NCBI GenBank assembly: GCA_964465355.1
Contig: CAYXJZ010000010.1
Coordinates: 1 to 59,322, forward strand
Length of the DNA: 59,322 nucleotides
Reading direction: 5' to 3'
DNA from: JAABTL01 sp964465355
GTDB taxonomy: Bacteria; Deinococcota; Deinococci; Deinococcales; Trueperaceae
The notes under the pieces are model-generated. The model saw nothing but the letters and a program-made list of their open reading frames with translations, did no database searches and had not been told where the DNA came from. Below are positions 24,772-33,317 of the stretch, piece after piece. Both the position numbers and the translations under genes were made by a program. The stretch's first letter is position 1. Each line of letters opens with the position of its first letter.

Positions 24772-24777
24772 TAAGAT
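24772..24777 (+). promoter_or_regulatory. -10 element TAAGAT, leaderless type
   Basis: TAAGAT is 6 nt before the ATG at 24784 and directly follows the tandem array, so binding to the array should affect transcription of the DUF4143 gene. Confidence 0.6.
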
Positions 24778-24783
24778 GTCCCG

Positions 24784-26046
24784 ATGGGCACGTATCTTGA
24801 ACGCATCGTCGACACCGAGCTGAACTCCGCCCTCAAGGGCGCTGGTGCCGTGTTGATCGAAGGGCCACGCGGATGCGGCAAGACCGCAACTGGGAGGCGG
24901 CACGCGGCCAGCGAAGTGCTCCTGGATACCGACGAGAATGCGCTCATGCTCGCAAGCGTCGACCCCGCCGCGGTGCTCGATGGCGCGACGCCTCGACTGA
25001 TCGACGAGTGGCAACTAGAGCCCAAGTTGTGGAACCACGTGCGCCGCGCCATCGACGACCGTCAGCGTCGGGGGCAATTCATCCTCACAGGCTCGGCTAC
25101 ACCACCGGACGATGCACTCAGGCACTCGGGTGCAGGCCGTGTCCTCCGGCTACGCATGCGCACACTGTCGTTGGCGGAATCAGGCCATTCGACAGCGCAG
25201 GTCTCACTCAAGGATCTGCTCGCGGGGAAACGCCTCGGTGCGCAGCGCAGCGATACGGCACCATCCATCCAGCAACTCGCGGAGACCATCGCCCGCGGCG
25301 GCTGGCCGGCGATGCGAGAGCTAGAGATACGTCAGGCGACACGCCTGCTGCGCTCCTACCTGGACGACATCGCCAGGATCGACCTACCGAAGTTGGAAGG
25401 CCAAGCACGGCGCGACCCCGAGCTGGTCCGCCGCACCTTGACGTCCCTCGCGCGGCACTCGGCCACCGAGGTCACTTACGCGACCATCGCCGCCGATGTC
25501 GGTGAACCAGGCGCGCCGGCGCGATCAGAGACGATCTCCGAGTACATCTCGCTGCTGGAGCGCATCTTCGTGATCGAACGCCAACCAGCCTGGGGACCGC
25601 ACCTGCGTTCGCGCGACGTCGTGCGCCAGAGGCCGAGGCTCCACTTCGTCGATCCGGCCTTGGCCGTCGCGGGCATGGGCGGGTCGCCCGAACGCCTTCT
25701 CGCCGACCTCAACACCATGGGTCTGCTGTTCGAGTCTCTGGTCATCCGGGACCTGCGCATCTATGGGCAGCGATTGGATGCCCGGGTCAGCCACTATCGG
25801 GACAGCGCAGGGGCGGAGGTGGACGCGATCATCACGGCGCCGGACGGGAGCTGGATGGCGGCGGAGGTCAAATTGGGCGCAGGACAAGTGGACACGGCAG
25901 CAGCGTCCTTGCGCAGGTTCGCAGAGAAGGTGGACCCGATGAGGACACCAGGGCTGGCGGCACTGGCGGTGATCACGACCGGCGGCTATGCATATCGACG
26001 GGAGGATGGGGTATGGGTGGTGCCGATCACGATGCTTGGGGCCTGA
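24784..26046 (+). CDS. ATP-binding protein with DUF4143 domain
   Basis: The 420-residue protein has an N-terminal AAA-type P-loop (LIEGPRGCGKTAT, Walker A at residues 27-34), a Walker B-like LIDEWQLEP, the sensor-like FILTGSATP, and a C-terminal DUF4143 region with a nuclease-like pattern FVDPALAVA, YRDSAGAEVDAII and MAAEVKLG (Asp, Glu-x-Lys), as in PD-(D/E)xK folds. Such proteins are widespread, often transferred between genomes, and of unproven function; some are suspected of defence or toxin-antitoxin-like roles. All motifs look intact. The tandem array and -10 directly upstream suggest tight control, perhaps by the protein itself. Confidence 0.9.
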   Translation: MGTYLERIVDTELNSALKGAGAVLIEGPRGCGKTATGRRHAASEVLLDTDENALMLASVDPAAVLDGATPRLIDEWQLEPKLWNHVRRAIDDRQRRGQFILTGSATPPDDALRHSGAGRVLRLRMRTLSLAESGHSTAQVSLKDLLAGKRLGAQRSDTAPSIQQLAETIARGGWPAMRELEIRQATRLLRSYLDDIARIDLPKLEGQARRDPELVRRTLTSLARHSATEVTYATIAADVGEPGAPARSETISEYISLLERIFVIERQPAWGPHLRSRDVVRQRPRLHFVDPALAVAGMGGSPERLLADLNTMGLLFESLVIRDLRIYGQRLDARVSHYRDSAGAEVDAIITAPDGSWMAAEVKLGAGQVDTAAASLRRFAEKVDPMRTPGLAALAVITTGGYAYRREDGVWVVPITMLGA

Positions 26047-26071
26047 GGCCAGCCGTTCTTCAGTACTGTCC

Positions 26072-26077
26072 TAACCT
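26072..26077 (+). promoter_or_regulatory. -10 element TAACCT, leaderless type
   Basis: TAACCT is 6 nt before the ATG of the membrane protein gene at 26084. Confidence 0.5.
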
Positions 26078-26083
26078 AGACCT

Positions 26084-26752
26084 ATGCCTCCTATCTTCCG
26101 CCTCTCCCCCCTCATCCAACCCGCCCGCGACCTCATCAAAGGCAGCAAGGCCACCACCTTCCTGGTCATGCTCGCCTTCATGGCCACCATCACCGCCTAC
26201 GTCTTCCTCACCACCGACCTCAGCCGCGGCCCAACGCCCGTCCCCGACCCGCGTGACCCAAGCAACCTGATCGACGCCATCATCCCCATGCTCATCGGCT
26301 CGGTCTTCACACCGGCGATCACCGGCATCGGCTTGGAGCGCGCCGCCGGCCGCCCTGTCAGCTTCGCTGGCGCCATGGCCTACGCCCGCTTCGCGCCACA
26401 CTTCTTCATCCTCGGCGCCTTCGGCTTCCTGACTCAGTTCTTCCTGCTGTCGACCTTCTGGCCGCTGCAGCAGCTCTTCAACGTCAGCTTCAGCGTGCTC
26501 ACGCAGTTCGCCGCCTTCTTCGTCGCCGGTAGCGGCCTTGGCGCCTTCGCCGCGCTCGGCGCCAGCCTCCAACTGGTCACCGCCAACTTCGGCCAAGTGC
26601 TGCTGCTCTTGCTGCTCAACGTGATGCTTGGCATCCTTGGCGTCATCACCCTTGGCATCGGGTTGATCTGGGTCGTCCCCTTCACCACCATCCTCACGGC
26701 GTTGATCTACCGGCAGGTGACCGGCTCGACGGAAGCCACAGCCACGAGCTGA
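26084..26752 (+). CDS. Multi-pass membrane protein of unknown function
   Basis: The 222-residue protein has an N-terminal cytoplasmic stretch and about five or six hydrophobic spans, among them TTFLVMLAFMATITAYVFLT, HFFILGAFGFLTQFFLLS, AAFFVAGSGLGAFAALGASL and VLLLLLLNVMLGILGVITLG. I do not recognise a family. It starts 37 bp after the DUF4143 gene with its own -10 (TAACCT), so it may be expressed separately. Confidence 0.75.
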   Translation: MPPIFRLSPLIQPARDLIKGSKATTFLVMLAFMATITAYVFLTTDLSRGPTPVPDPRDPSNLIDAIIPMLIGSVFTPAITGIGLERAAGRPVSFAGAMAYARFAPHFFILGAFGFLTQFFLLSTFWPLQQLFNVSFSVLTQFAAFFVAGSGLGAFAALGASLQLVTANFGQVLLLLLLNVMLGILGVITLGIGLIWVVPFTTILTALIYRQVTGSTEATATS

Positions 26753-26814
26753 CGGTCTCCTAGACCAGGCCGTCAGCCGGCCGCGAGGGTTCTTCCACAC
26801 CACCCGCCTTCGAC

Positions 26815-26843
26815 TTGACACCGCCACCCCACCTGGCTAGCAT
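26815..26843 (+). promoter_or_regulatory. Consensus sigma-70 promoter of the PIG-L gene
   Basis: TTGACA at 26815-26820 and TAGCAT at 26838-26843 are separated by exactly 17 bp. Transcription should start near 26850, leaving a leader of about 205 nt before the ATG at 27058. It is the best -35/-10 pair in the window. Confidence 0.75.
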
Positions 26844-26849
26844 CGCTTC

Positions 26850-27057
26850 TGTAGGTACATTTCAAAAGGCATGTCTTAAGGGTTTGTGGTACCAGGCGCA
26901 GAGATCGTCGCTCCCAGCATGGGCGCCGTGCGCCACCCTTCCCTGCCGATCCGGGAGGTGACGCTGCAAGGAGTACCGGGGAATCGACCGTAGCCGGACG
27001 ACCCGCAAGAGCCTCGGCCGCGGAGCGTTACGCACTCGTTCTGGAGGTCTTCATCGC
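26850..27057 (+). promoter_or_regulatory. Long structured 5-prime leader of the PIG-L gene, class unknown
   Basis: In this gene-free stretch, GGTAC at 26888-26892 and GTACC at 26973-26977 can close a domain with two internal arms: GGCGCA (26895-26900) with TGCGCC (26929-26934) around a CCC-GGG hairpin, and a C/T-rich strand (26934-26943) with GGGAGGTG (26953-26960). A GGAGG at 27043-27047 serves the start codon. The fold suggests a cis-acting RNA, but I could not match it to a known riboswitch class. Confidence 0.4.
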
Positions 27058-29688
27058 ATGCGACCCTCGAAGCCATCTACCTCAAGGATGCGGCTCGGCC
27101 AACTCATGGCCACTGTCTTCCTGCTCACCGCCTTCACCATCGCCTTCACCCAGAGCCGCACCGACATGCGCGTCGTGGAGCAGGAGCGCCAGCGCGGCAT
27201 CGTCCAGCTCTGGGAAGCCCTCACCCCTCTGCGGTCGGTCGCCAGCTTCATGACCACCGGCGCCCACCCGGATGACGAGCGCTCGAACCAGATCGCGCTC
27301 ATGTCCCGCGGCATGGGTCTTCGCAACATCACCATCACCGCCAACCGTGGTGAGGGTGGCCAGAACTCCATGGGCACGGAGTACATGCAGGCCCTCGGGG
27401 TGCTGCGCAGCCGCGAGATGGAGCAGGCGTCCGCCGCCTTCAACGTCGAGCTGTTCTTCCTCAGCGAGAGCTTCGACGACCCCATCATCGACTTCCGCTT
27501 CTCCAAGTCAGCCGCGGAGACGCTGGAGATCTGGGGCGAGGACGTCCTGATGGAGAAGCTGGTGCGCGCCATCCGCGAGAGCCGGCCGGACATCCTCTTC
27601 ACCAACTTCCTCGACGTCTTCGGTCAGCACGGCAACCACCGCGCCGTGGCCAGGGTGACGGTCGCGGCCTTCTACCTGGCGGGCGACCCTGACGCCTTCC
27701 CCGAGCACCTGGAGCTCGGACTGCAGCCATGGCAGCCGCAGAAGCTCTACCTGCCTGCCGGCTCAGGCGGCGCACTGGACGGGACACCACCCCTCGAGGC
27801 CACGCTGACCGTGCCCACCGGTGGCTACGATCAGTTCTTCGGCGCCACCTACAACCAGCTCGGCCAGCAGTCCCGCGCCTACCACCGCAGCCAGGACATG
27901 GGCAGCTGGGGTGCCGAGGGACCGTCCAACTCCACCCTCCACCTGCTCGAGTCCTACGTGAGCACGCGCGAGACCGACACCACCCTGCTCGCCGGCCTGG
28001 CCGACCGGGTCGAGGACCTGGCCGATCACGTCGCCGATCAGACGCTGGCCGGTCACATCCGTGACCTGCAGGCTGGGATCGATGCGGCCTTCGCCGCCTT
28101 CCCCGACTTCGCGGGCGTCCAGGACGCGTTGCAGGACGCGCTGGTCTCCGTGCGCGCTGCCCGCGCCACCCTGGCCGAACTGGCCGACGACGAGAACCAC
28201 GCGCACCTGGCCTACGACTTCGACTTCCGGCTCGGCATCAAGGAGTCGGAGCTGCAGTACGCCAGCCGCGCGGCGCTGTCGCTGGTGACCCGCGTGGTGG
28301 CCGCCACCCCGGAGCTCACCCCCGGCGGCAGCACCACGGTCACCCTCACCGCCTACCTGGGCAGCGACAGCAGCCTGGACGACATCGAACTGAGCATCGT
28401 GGCGCCAGAAGGCTGGACCGTGGAGCGCACCGGCGACGAACCGGCCACCGAGCTCACCATCGGCCAGACCGTCCGCGCCACCTTCCTGGTCACCGCCCCA
28501 GCTGACGCGGCCTTCTACAACCCCTACCGCCGCAACGTGCACCCCTACAAGGCCAACGGCGACGTCTACGGCGTGGTCAGCTACCAGGCGGGCGGCGTGC
28601 CTGTCACCGTCACCGTCGACTCGGCCGAGATCATCGGCGTCCTGCCGGAGCTCTCGCTGCGTGTCAGCCCAGAGAACCTGGTCATGAACACCCTCGCCGG
28701 CAGCGATTCGCTGACCCTGAACGTGGCGGCCACCAACTACGCCGACCGCGCGGGCAGCACCACCGTCTTCGTTGACGCGCCGGAGGGCTGGACCGTCGAG
28801 CCTGCCTCGGTGAACCTGAGCTTCGCCGGCAAGGGCGACGCCCGCGGCGCCAGCTTCACCCTGGTCCCGCCCGCTGGCGTGGCCGAGGGCTCCTACGACT
28901 TCGCCGTACGCGCCGAAGGCGAGCTCAGCAGCACCGACTTCGTCCGCGTGGTCGAGTACCAGCACATCGGCCGCACCTACCTGGTCATGCCGGCCGCCGC
29001 CAACCTCCGCGTCCTCGAGGTCGCCTTCGATCCCAGCCTGCGCATCGGCTGGGTGGACGGCGGCTCCGACCTGGCCTTCGAGGGCCTGCAGCGCGTCGGC
29101 ATGAACATCCACCTGATGACCGAGGACGACCTGACCACCGGCGACCTCAGCGCCTACGACAGCATCGTCGTCGGCATCTACGCCTACCGCACCCGCCCCG
29201 ACCTGCTGGCCGCCAACGCGCGCCTGCTCGACTGGGTGGAGCACGGCGGCAACCTGATCGTCACCTACCATCGACCGGCCGACGCCTGGGGCCCCGACAC
29301 CGTGCCCCCGCTGTTCCTGCAGCACGGCGGCCCCTCGATCTCGGTGCGCGTCACCGCCGCCGACGCGCCGATGGTGTTCCTCGCCCCTGAGCACCCGATC
29401 ATGACCATGCCGAACCAACTCAGCGACGCCGACTTCGACGGCTGGGTCAAGGAACGCGGTCTGTGGTTCCCGATGGAGTGGGACGAGCGCTACACGTCAC
29501 TGTTCTCCATCACCGATGCGCAGTGGCCCGACACCATCGACGAGACGCCCTTCCTCGGCTCGATGCTCACCGCCGATATCGGCGCGGGGCGGTACACCTA
29601 TACGAACCTGGTGCTGCACACGCAGATCGATGCGAACGTGCCGGGGGCGTATCGGTTGTTTGCTAACTTGCTAACGCCGTTGGAGTAA
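27058..29688 (+). CDS. Exported PIG-L family deacetylase with NEW3-type domains
   Basis: The 876-residue protein begins with a signal peptide-like hydrophobic segment LMATVFLLTAFTIAFTQ. The PIG-L (LmbE-like) domain shows GAHPDDERSN (His70, Asp72, Asp73) and FGQHGNHRAV (His191, His194), the zinc ligands of N-acetylglucosaminyl deacetylases. Two beta-sandwich NEW3-type modules follow (SIVAPEGWTVERTGD and VDAPEGWTVEPASV). The last 200 residues resemble a class I amidotransferase-like domain with YDSIVVGIYAYRTRP and EHGGNLIVTYHRP. It probably removes acetyl groups from an extracellular or cell-wall sugar. A consensus promoter and structured leader precede it. Confidence 0.88.
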   Translation: MRPSKPSTSRMRLGQLMATVFLLTAFTIAFTQSRTDMRVVEQERQRGIVQLWEALTPLRSVASFMTTGAHPDDERSNQIALMSRGMGLRNITITANRGEGGQNSMGTEYMQALGVLRSREMEQASAAFNVELFFLSESFDDPIIDFRFSKSAAETLEIWGEDVLMEKLVRAIRESRPDILFTNFLDVFGQHGNHRAVARVTVAAFYLAGDPDAFPEHLELGLQPWQPQKLYLPAGSGGALDGTPPLEATLTVPTGGYDQFFGATYNQLGQQSRAYHRSQDMGSWGAEGPSNSTLHLLESYVSTRETDTTLLAGLADRVEDLADHVADQTLAGHIRDLQAGIDAAFAAFPDFAGVQDALQDALVSVRAARATLAELADDENHAHLAYDFDFRLGIKESELQYASRAALSLVTRVVAATPELTPGGSTTVTLTAYLGSDSSLDDIELSIVAPEGWTVERTGDEPATELTIGQTVRATFLVTAPADAAFYNPYRRNVHPYKANGDVYGVVSYQAGGVPVTVTVDSAEIIGVLPELSLRVSPENLVMNTLAGSDSLTLNVAATNYADRAGSTTVFVDAPEGWTVEPASVNLSFAGKGDARGASFTLVPPAGVAEGSYDFAVRAEGELSSTDFVRVVEYQHIGRTYLVMPAAANLRVLEVAFDPSLRIGWVDGGSDLAFEGLQRVGMNIHLMTEDDLTTGDLSAYDSIVVGIYAYRTRPDLLAANARLLDWVEHGGNLIVTYHRPADAWGPDTVPPLFLQHGGPSISVRVTAADAPMVFLAPEHPIMTMPNQLSDADFDGWVKERGLWFPMEWDERYTSLFSITDAQWPDTIDETPFLGSMLTADIGAGRYTYTNLVLHTQIDANVPGAYRLFANLLTPLE

Positions 29689-29714
29689 GTAGTCAGCGAT
29701 CGTCTCGTTCTTGC

Positions 29715-29749
29715 TGTGCCCCCGGATGCTTCGGCGCTCCGGGGGCACA
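29715..29749 (+). terminator. Strong hairpin terminator-like structure
   Basis: TGTGCCCCCGGA and TCCGGGGGCACA form a perfect 12-bp stem, 26 bp after the PIG-L stop, with an 11-nt loop that can itself fold as GC-TTCG-GC. There is no U-tract, which is common for high-GC bacteria. It separates the PIG-L and methyltransferase genes. Confidence 0.75.
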
Positions 29750-29799
29750 TCCGTGTGCTCATGCATCCGGGGCCTGGCTCGACACCACGCCTCCCGTGC

Positions 29800-29805
29800 T
29801 TTGAT
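29800..29805 (+). promoter_or_regulatory. -10-like element TTTGAT before the methyltransferase gene
   Basis: TTTGAT, four of six matches to TATAAT, lies 6 nt before the ATG at 29812 in the same position as the TANNNT elements of other genes. Confidence 0.4.
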
Positions 29806-29811
29806 CACCCC

Positions 29812-30816
29812 ATGCCCTCCTCCCTCCTCGACGCCGCCCTAGCCGCGCGCGCGCCCTTCCTTGACACCGAGCACCGCGGAGCCATCCGCCTGTTCAACGG
29901 CCACCTCGAGGGCAACCCCCGTTACGTGATCGACGCCTACGGACGCACGCTGGTCGTCTTCCACCAACCGACGCCCGAAACGCCCGACGATCTGACCGCC
30001 CTCACCACCACGCTGCAGCATCACTTCCCTTGGGTCCAGACCATCATCCTCAAGGACCGCACAGCTACCACCAACGAAGCCCGCCGCGGCCGCCTGCTGT
30101 TCCAAGCCCCCGGCAGCCCTGGCCCAGACACCGTCGTCCAAGAGCACGGCGTCAGCTACGCCATCGATCTCGGCCTCAACCAAGACGCCAGCTTCTATCT
30201 CGACACCCGCGAACTCCGCCGCTGGCTGATCGCCAACAGCGAAGGCAAGACGGTGCTGAACACCTTCGCCTACACCGGTAGCCTTGGCGTTGCTGCATGT
30301 GCCGGCGGCGCTGCTCGGGTGCTGCACACCGACCTCAAGGCCCGCTTCCTACAGGTCGCCAAGGCCTCCTACGCCCTGAACGGCTTCGCCGTCGACCACA
30401 AGGACTTCCAGGCCCGCGACTTCTGGTCCTTCGTCAAGGGCCAGAAGCTGCAGGGCGCGAGCTTCGACTGCGTGGTGCTCGACCCGCCCTTCTACGCCAG
30501 CACCCAGGGCGGCACGCTCGACCTGAACCACGACCTGCCACGGCTCATCAACAAGCTGCGGCCCTTGGTGCGTAGCGGCGGGTCGCTGGTGGTGGTGAAC
30601 AACTCGTTGTTCGTCAGCGGTGCGGACCACATGCAGGCGCTGGAAGCCCTGTGTGCGAGCGGCTGGCTGAGCATCGAGGAGATCATCCCGGTGCCGCAGG
30701 ATGTCACCGGCTTCCCCGAGACACGCCGAGGCGATCCGCCAGTCGATCCGGCGCCTTTCGTGCACGCCACCAAGATCGTGGTGCTCAAGGTGCTGCACAA
30801 GTCGGCGGCCACCTGA
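29812..30816 (+). CDS. Class I SAM-dependent rRNA (cytosine-C5) methyltransferase-like protein
   Basis: The 334-residue protein resembles the RlmI/RlmK group. The N-terminal part shows HRGAIRLFNGHLEGNPRYVID, a degenerate PUA-like region, followed by the family sequence VSYAIDLGLNQDASFYLDTR. The SAM-binding motif I is VLNTFAYTGSLGVAA and the catalytic-loop motif IV is VVLDPPFYA; FVHATKIVVLKV ends the fold. It probably methylates ribosomal RNA; the exact base is unknown. The start was chosen at the ATG that follows the -10-like TTTGAT. Confidence 0.87.
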   Translation: MPSSLLDAALAARAPFLDTEHRGAIRLFNGHLEGNPRYVIDAYGRTLVVFHQPTPETPDDLTALTTTLQHHFPWVQTIILKDRTATTNEARRGRLLFQAPGSPGPDTVVQEHGVSYAIDLGLNQDASFYLDTRELRRWLIANSEGKTVLNTFAYTGSLGVAACAGGAARVLHTDLKARFLQVAKASYALNGFAVDHKDFQARDFWSFVKGQKLQGASFDCVVLDPPFYASTQGGTLDLNHDLPRLINKLRPLVRSGGSLVVVNNSLFVSGADHMQALEALCASGWLSIEEIIPVPQDVTGFPETRRGDPPVDPAPFVHATKIVVLKVLHKSAAT

Positions 30817-30835
30817 GTCGCTGCCCTGCCGACCG

Positions 30836-31489
30836 TCACCGCAGCCGACGCTCGAAGCGCACCGCCAACGCCGTGCGCCGCGCCTCCTCGAACCGCCCCT
30901 TGCTCACGCCATGGATCTTCGAGCGCAAGGCACCGACCTGCGGGTAGTGCTCGTCGATCGAGCCCAACGCAGCGAAACCGGCGAAGTCGAGGAAGGGCTG
31001 TGCAGCCCGGTTCTCGAAGGGCTCAAGGACGGTGGTCGCCAACGCCACGTCGTGTGTCTCGAAGGCCTCGATCAGATGCTGGTAGGCCAACGGCGCGGCG
31101 GCCCCCGTGTGACCGTCCTCGGTCACCAACTGGTCGAAATAGGCGACGCGAAGCGATTCGAGCCAGGCAAGGACGCCAGGCGCCAGCTCAGCCTTCTCGC
31201 GGCTCTCGTAGAGGGGGGATCGCCGCACCACCTCGTCAGGCAGGATCACCGAGAAGGCGACTACCTGCTCCTTCCCCGAACCGGCTACCCCTTCCTGCCG
31301 CCGGCCGGCGACCCGTACGCAGCCGAGGGACACGTACTGCAGGTAGACCTCCGCCGAAGCGCCGAGCAGGAAGCCTCCGCGTCGCGTCGAGCCCTCATCA
31401 GCGGCCAGCCACGGCAGGGCGCGCGCAGCCCTGATCTCGCCGAGCCTCTCCACGTCCTCGGTCGATGCCGGCCTGACCCAGTAGGCCAT
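30836..31489 (-). CDS. GNAT-like acetyltransferase domain protein
   Basis: The 217-residue protein starts MAYWVRPASTEDVERLGEIR, a typical GNAT first strand and helix, and has VVAFSVILP in the place of a core strand and AAQPFLDFAGFAALGSIDEHY near the end, like the last GNAT helix. The acetyl-CoA loop is poorly conserved. The call is therefore to the fold, not to an activity. Its ATG overlaps the stop of the desaturase gene by one base, so the two form an operon. Confidence 0.6.
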   Translation of the reverse strand: MAYWVRPASTEDVERLGEIRAARALPWLAADEGSTRRGGFLLGASAEVYLQYVSLGCVRVAGRRQEGVAGSGKEQVVAFSVILPDEVVRRSPLYESREKAELAPGVLAWLESLRVAYFDQLVTEDGHTGAAAPLAYQHLIEAFETHDVALATTVLEPFENRAAQPFLDFAGFAALGSIDEHYPQVGALRSKIHGVSKGRFEEARRTALAVRFERRLR

Positions 31490-32472
31490 CAGTCCTCCCA
31501 GCGGACGAAGAGGTGCGGCGTCGGGTCGGCGTCCTTGTCGTAGACCACCGTCGGCCCCCTGAGCTGCTGCAGCACGGCGCGCCAGTAGGACTCGGTGTTC
31601 TGGTTCTTCTCCGCGAACACATCCGGCAGGTCCTGCCTGCGCTCGGGGAGCTGGTACCAGGGGACGTTGGGGGCCATGTGGTGGCTGGCGTGCTGGTTGA
31701 AGTTGAGCAGCAGCCAGGAGTAGAGCCAGTGCTGGCGCAGGGCGCGGACGTTGAAGCGTGTGTGCTCGCCAAGCGTCGTCTGGTAGTGGAAGACGTAGAC
31801 CAGCAGCGACCACACCCAGGCGAAGGCCATGAAGGGGTACAGCCACAGGTAGCGCCAGGCCTGCCAGCCGAAGACCCACGCCACACCGAGGACGAAGGCC
31901 ACGCCGGCCAGCAGCTGCAGCCAGGCCACCACCCGGTCGCGGTTGGTCCAGCGCTTGAAGGCGGGCGAGACCTTCACCGCGTGCCGCGTCGGCACGAAGA
32001 GGAAGATGATGACCGAGGCGATGGAGTGCAGGAAGTAGCCCCCAGCGAAGACGCCCAGGTACCACAGCGCCCCGTAGAAGATGCGAACCAGCGGCGTCAC
32101 CGGCCACGGCGAGACGAAGACGTCGAGCGCCGAGGTGTGGTGGTCCTTGCGGTTGAAGCCGTGGTGGAACATATGGACTTGCCGGTAGATCCGGACGGGG
32201 ATCAGGATCGGCAGCAGCATGATCTGGCCGAGGATGTCGTTCCAGCGCAGGCTGTTGGGCGCCAGCTTGCGGTGGGATGCCTCGTGGCCGATGATGTACA
32301 GCCTTTGGAAGAGCAGGGCCTGGAAGAGCAGCAGCGGGAGGTAGGCCAGCAGCCAGAGGCGGTCGACCTGCAGCCGTTGGCCGAGGGCCACCGCCGCCCA
32401 TCCGGCGAGGGCGAGCAGGACAACGGTCTCCGTCAGCAAGCGCGCGGTGACGGTCCAATGCCTGTTCTCCAT
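31489..32472 (-). CDS. Membrane fatty acid desaturase-like protein
   Basis: The 327-residue protein has four or more membrane spans and the His boxes of the di-iron membrane desaturase/hydroxylase family: GHEASHRK (HxxxH), HMFHHGFNRKDHH (HxxHH) and NQHASHHMAP (HxxHH). Each box appears complete, so it should bind two irons and oxidise a lipid chain or carotenoid; the substrate is unknown. A strong ribosome-binding site (AAGGAGGG) precedes the ATG chosen; a longer frame upstream lacks it. It is followed by the overlapping GNAT-like gene. Confidence 0.88.
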   Translation of the reverse strand: MENRHWTVTARLLTETVVLLALAGWAAVALGQRLQVDRLWLLAYLPLLLFQALLFQRLYIIGHEASHRKLAPNSLRWNDILGQIMLLPILIPVRIYRQVHMFHHGFNRKDHHTSALDVFVSPWPVTPLVRIFYGALWYLGVFAGGYFLHSIASVIIFLFVPTRHAVKVSPAFKRWTNRDRVVAWLQLLAGVAFVLGVAWVFGWQAWRYLWLYPFMAFAWVWSLLVYVFHYQTTLGEHTRFNVRALRQHWLYSWLLLNFNQHASHHMAPNVPWYQLPERRQDLPDVFAEKNQNTESYWRAVLQQLRGPTVVYDKDADPTPHLFVRWED

Positions 32473-32687
32473 CGGTCCCTCCTTGCCAGGCCACCTTCCG
32501 TTGGCGCTCTGATCGAAGGCGATGGATGCAGTGTAGTGGTTCCGCCGGGAACCGACCTGGATCGAAGACGCGGAGGCAAGAGCCCGTTGTTCGACCTTCC
32601 GATACGCCATATACGTACAGGATGACGTACCCTACCTGCGGTGGGTCAGATGATCCTCCAGCACCTTCCCGCATCCAGGAGCGAACC

Positions 32688-32990
32688 ATGGCTACCGAGC
32701 CCACCATGAAGACCGTGACCCCCACGCAAGCGAGGGCGAACCTGTTCCGCCTCCTTGAGGAGACCGCACAGGGCAGCGAGCCCGTGCTCATCGTGGGGAA
32801 GAACGCCCGGGTCGTGATGGTCTCCGAAGACGACTGGAACGACATCCAAGAGACCCTCTACCTGCTCTCCGTCCCAGGCCTGGTCGAGTCGATCAAGGAA
32901 GCGCAGGCCGAATCCGTCGAGGACATGGTTCCAGCCGATGAAGTACCTTGGAGCCGCCCAAGGCACGATAGGCAGCCAGCCAAGACGTGA
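32688..32990 (+). CDS. Phd/YefM-family antitoxin
   Basis: The 100-residue product has the Phd/YefM N-terminal fold: MKTVTPTQARANLFRLLEE, then EPVLIVGKNARVVMVSEDDWNDIQETLYLL. This half dimerises and binds DNA in YefM, and the disordered C-terminal tail blocks the toxin. CAGGAG lies upstream of the ATG; translation could also begin at the Met seven codons in. The stop overlaps the GTG of the YoeB gene. A weak promoter TTGTTC-17-TATACG ends about 80 bp upstream. Confidence 0.88.
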   Translation: MATEPTMKTVTPTQARANLFRLLEETAQGSEPVLIVGKNARVVMVSEDDWNDIQETLYLLSVPGLVESIKEAQAESVEDMVPADEVPWSRPRHDRQPAKT

Positions 32991-33253
32991 GCTGGTCGGT
33001 CTTGTTCTCCAGGAAGGCGCTGAAGGACCTGTCGAAGTTGGAGGCGGCCAAGCTCGACGGCACCGTGCAGGACCTCATCGAACTCCTGAAGCGCGATCCC
33101 TTCGAGACCCCGCCGACGTTCAAGAAGCTGCTTGGTGATCTGGCCGGCTCATACTCACGCAGGATCAACCGCACCCACCGTCTCGTCTACGACCTCGACA
33201 CGGAGCGTCGCCAGGTCTACATCCGCTCGTTCTGGTCGCACTACGGAGAGTGA
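32987..33253 (+). CDS. yoeB: YoeB/Txe-family mRNA interferase toxin
   Basis: The 88-residue protein is a complete RelE-superfamily toxin. It starts SWSVLFSRKALKDLSKL and ends GSYSRRINRTHRLVYDL followed by VYIRSFWSHYGE, where the Arg, His and Tyr residues correspond to the YoeB catalytic end (RLVYxx and HY). YoeB enzymes cut mRNA in the ribosomal A site. The GTG overlaps the antitoxin stop by four bases. A second, truncated copy of its 3-prime end lies at 34072-34164, beyond the VOC gene. Confidence 0.92.
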   Translation: MSWSVLFSRKALKDLSKLEAAKLDGTVQDLIELLKRDPFETPPTFKKLLGDLAGSYSRRINRTHRLVYDLDTERRQVYIRSFWSHYGE

Positions 33254-33317
33254 ACTGGACCTCGCTCGAAGCTCCAGGATCATGCCCTCCAAGCCCCGAA
33301 CGCCATCGGGCCGGGCC

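Noticed and set aside
26850..27057. The PIG-L leader as a c-di-GMP, c-di-AMP, cobalamin, SAH or SAM riboswitch
   Set aside because: I compared the conserved blocks of these classes by eye and none matched in order; it is left as an unknown structured leader.
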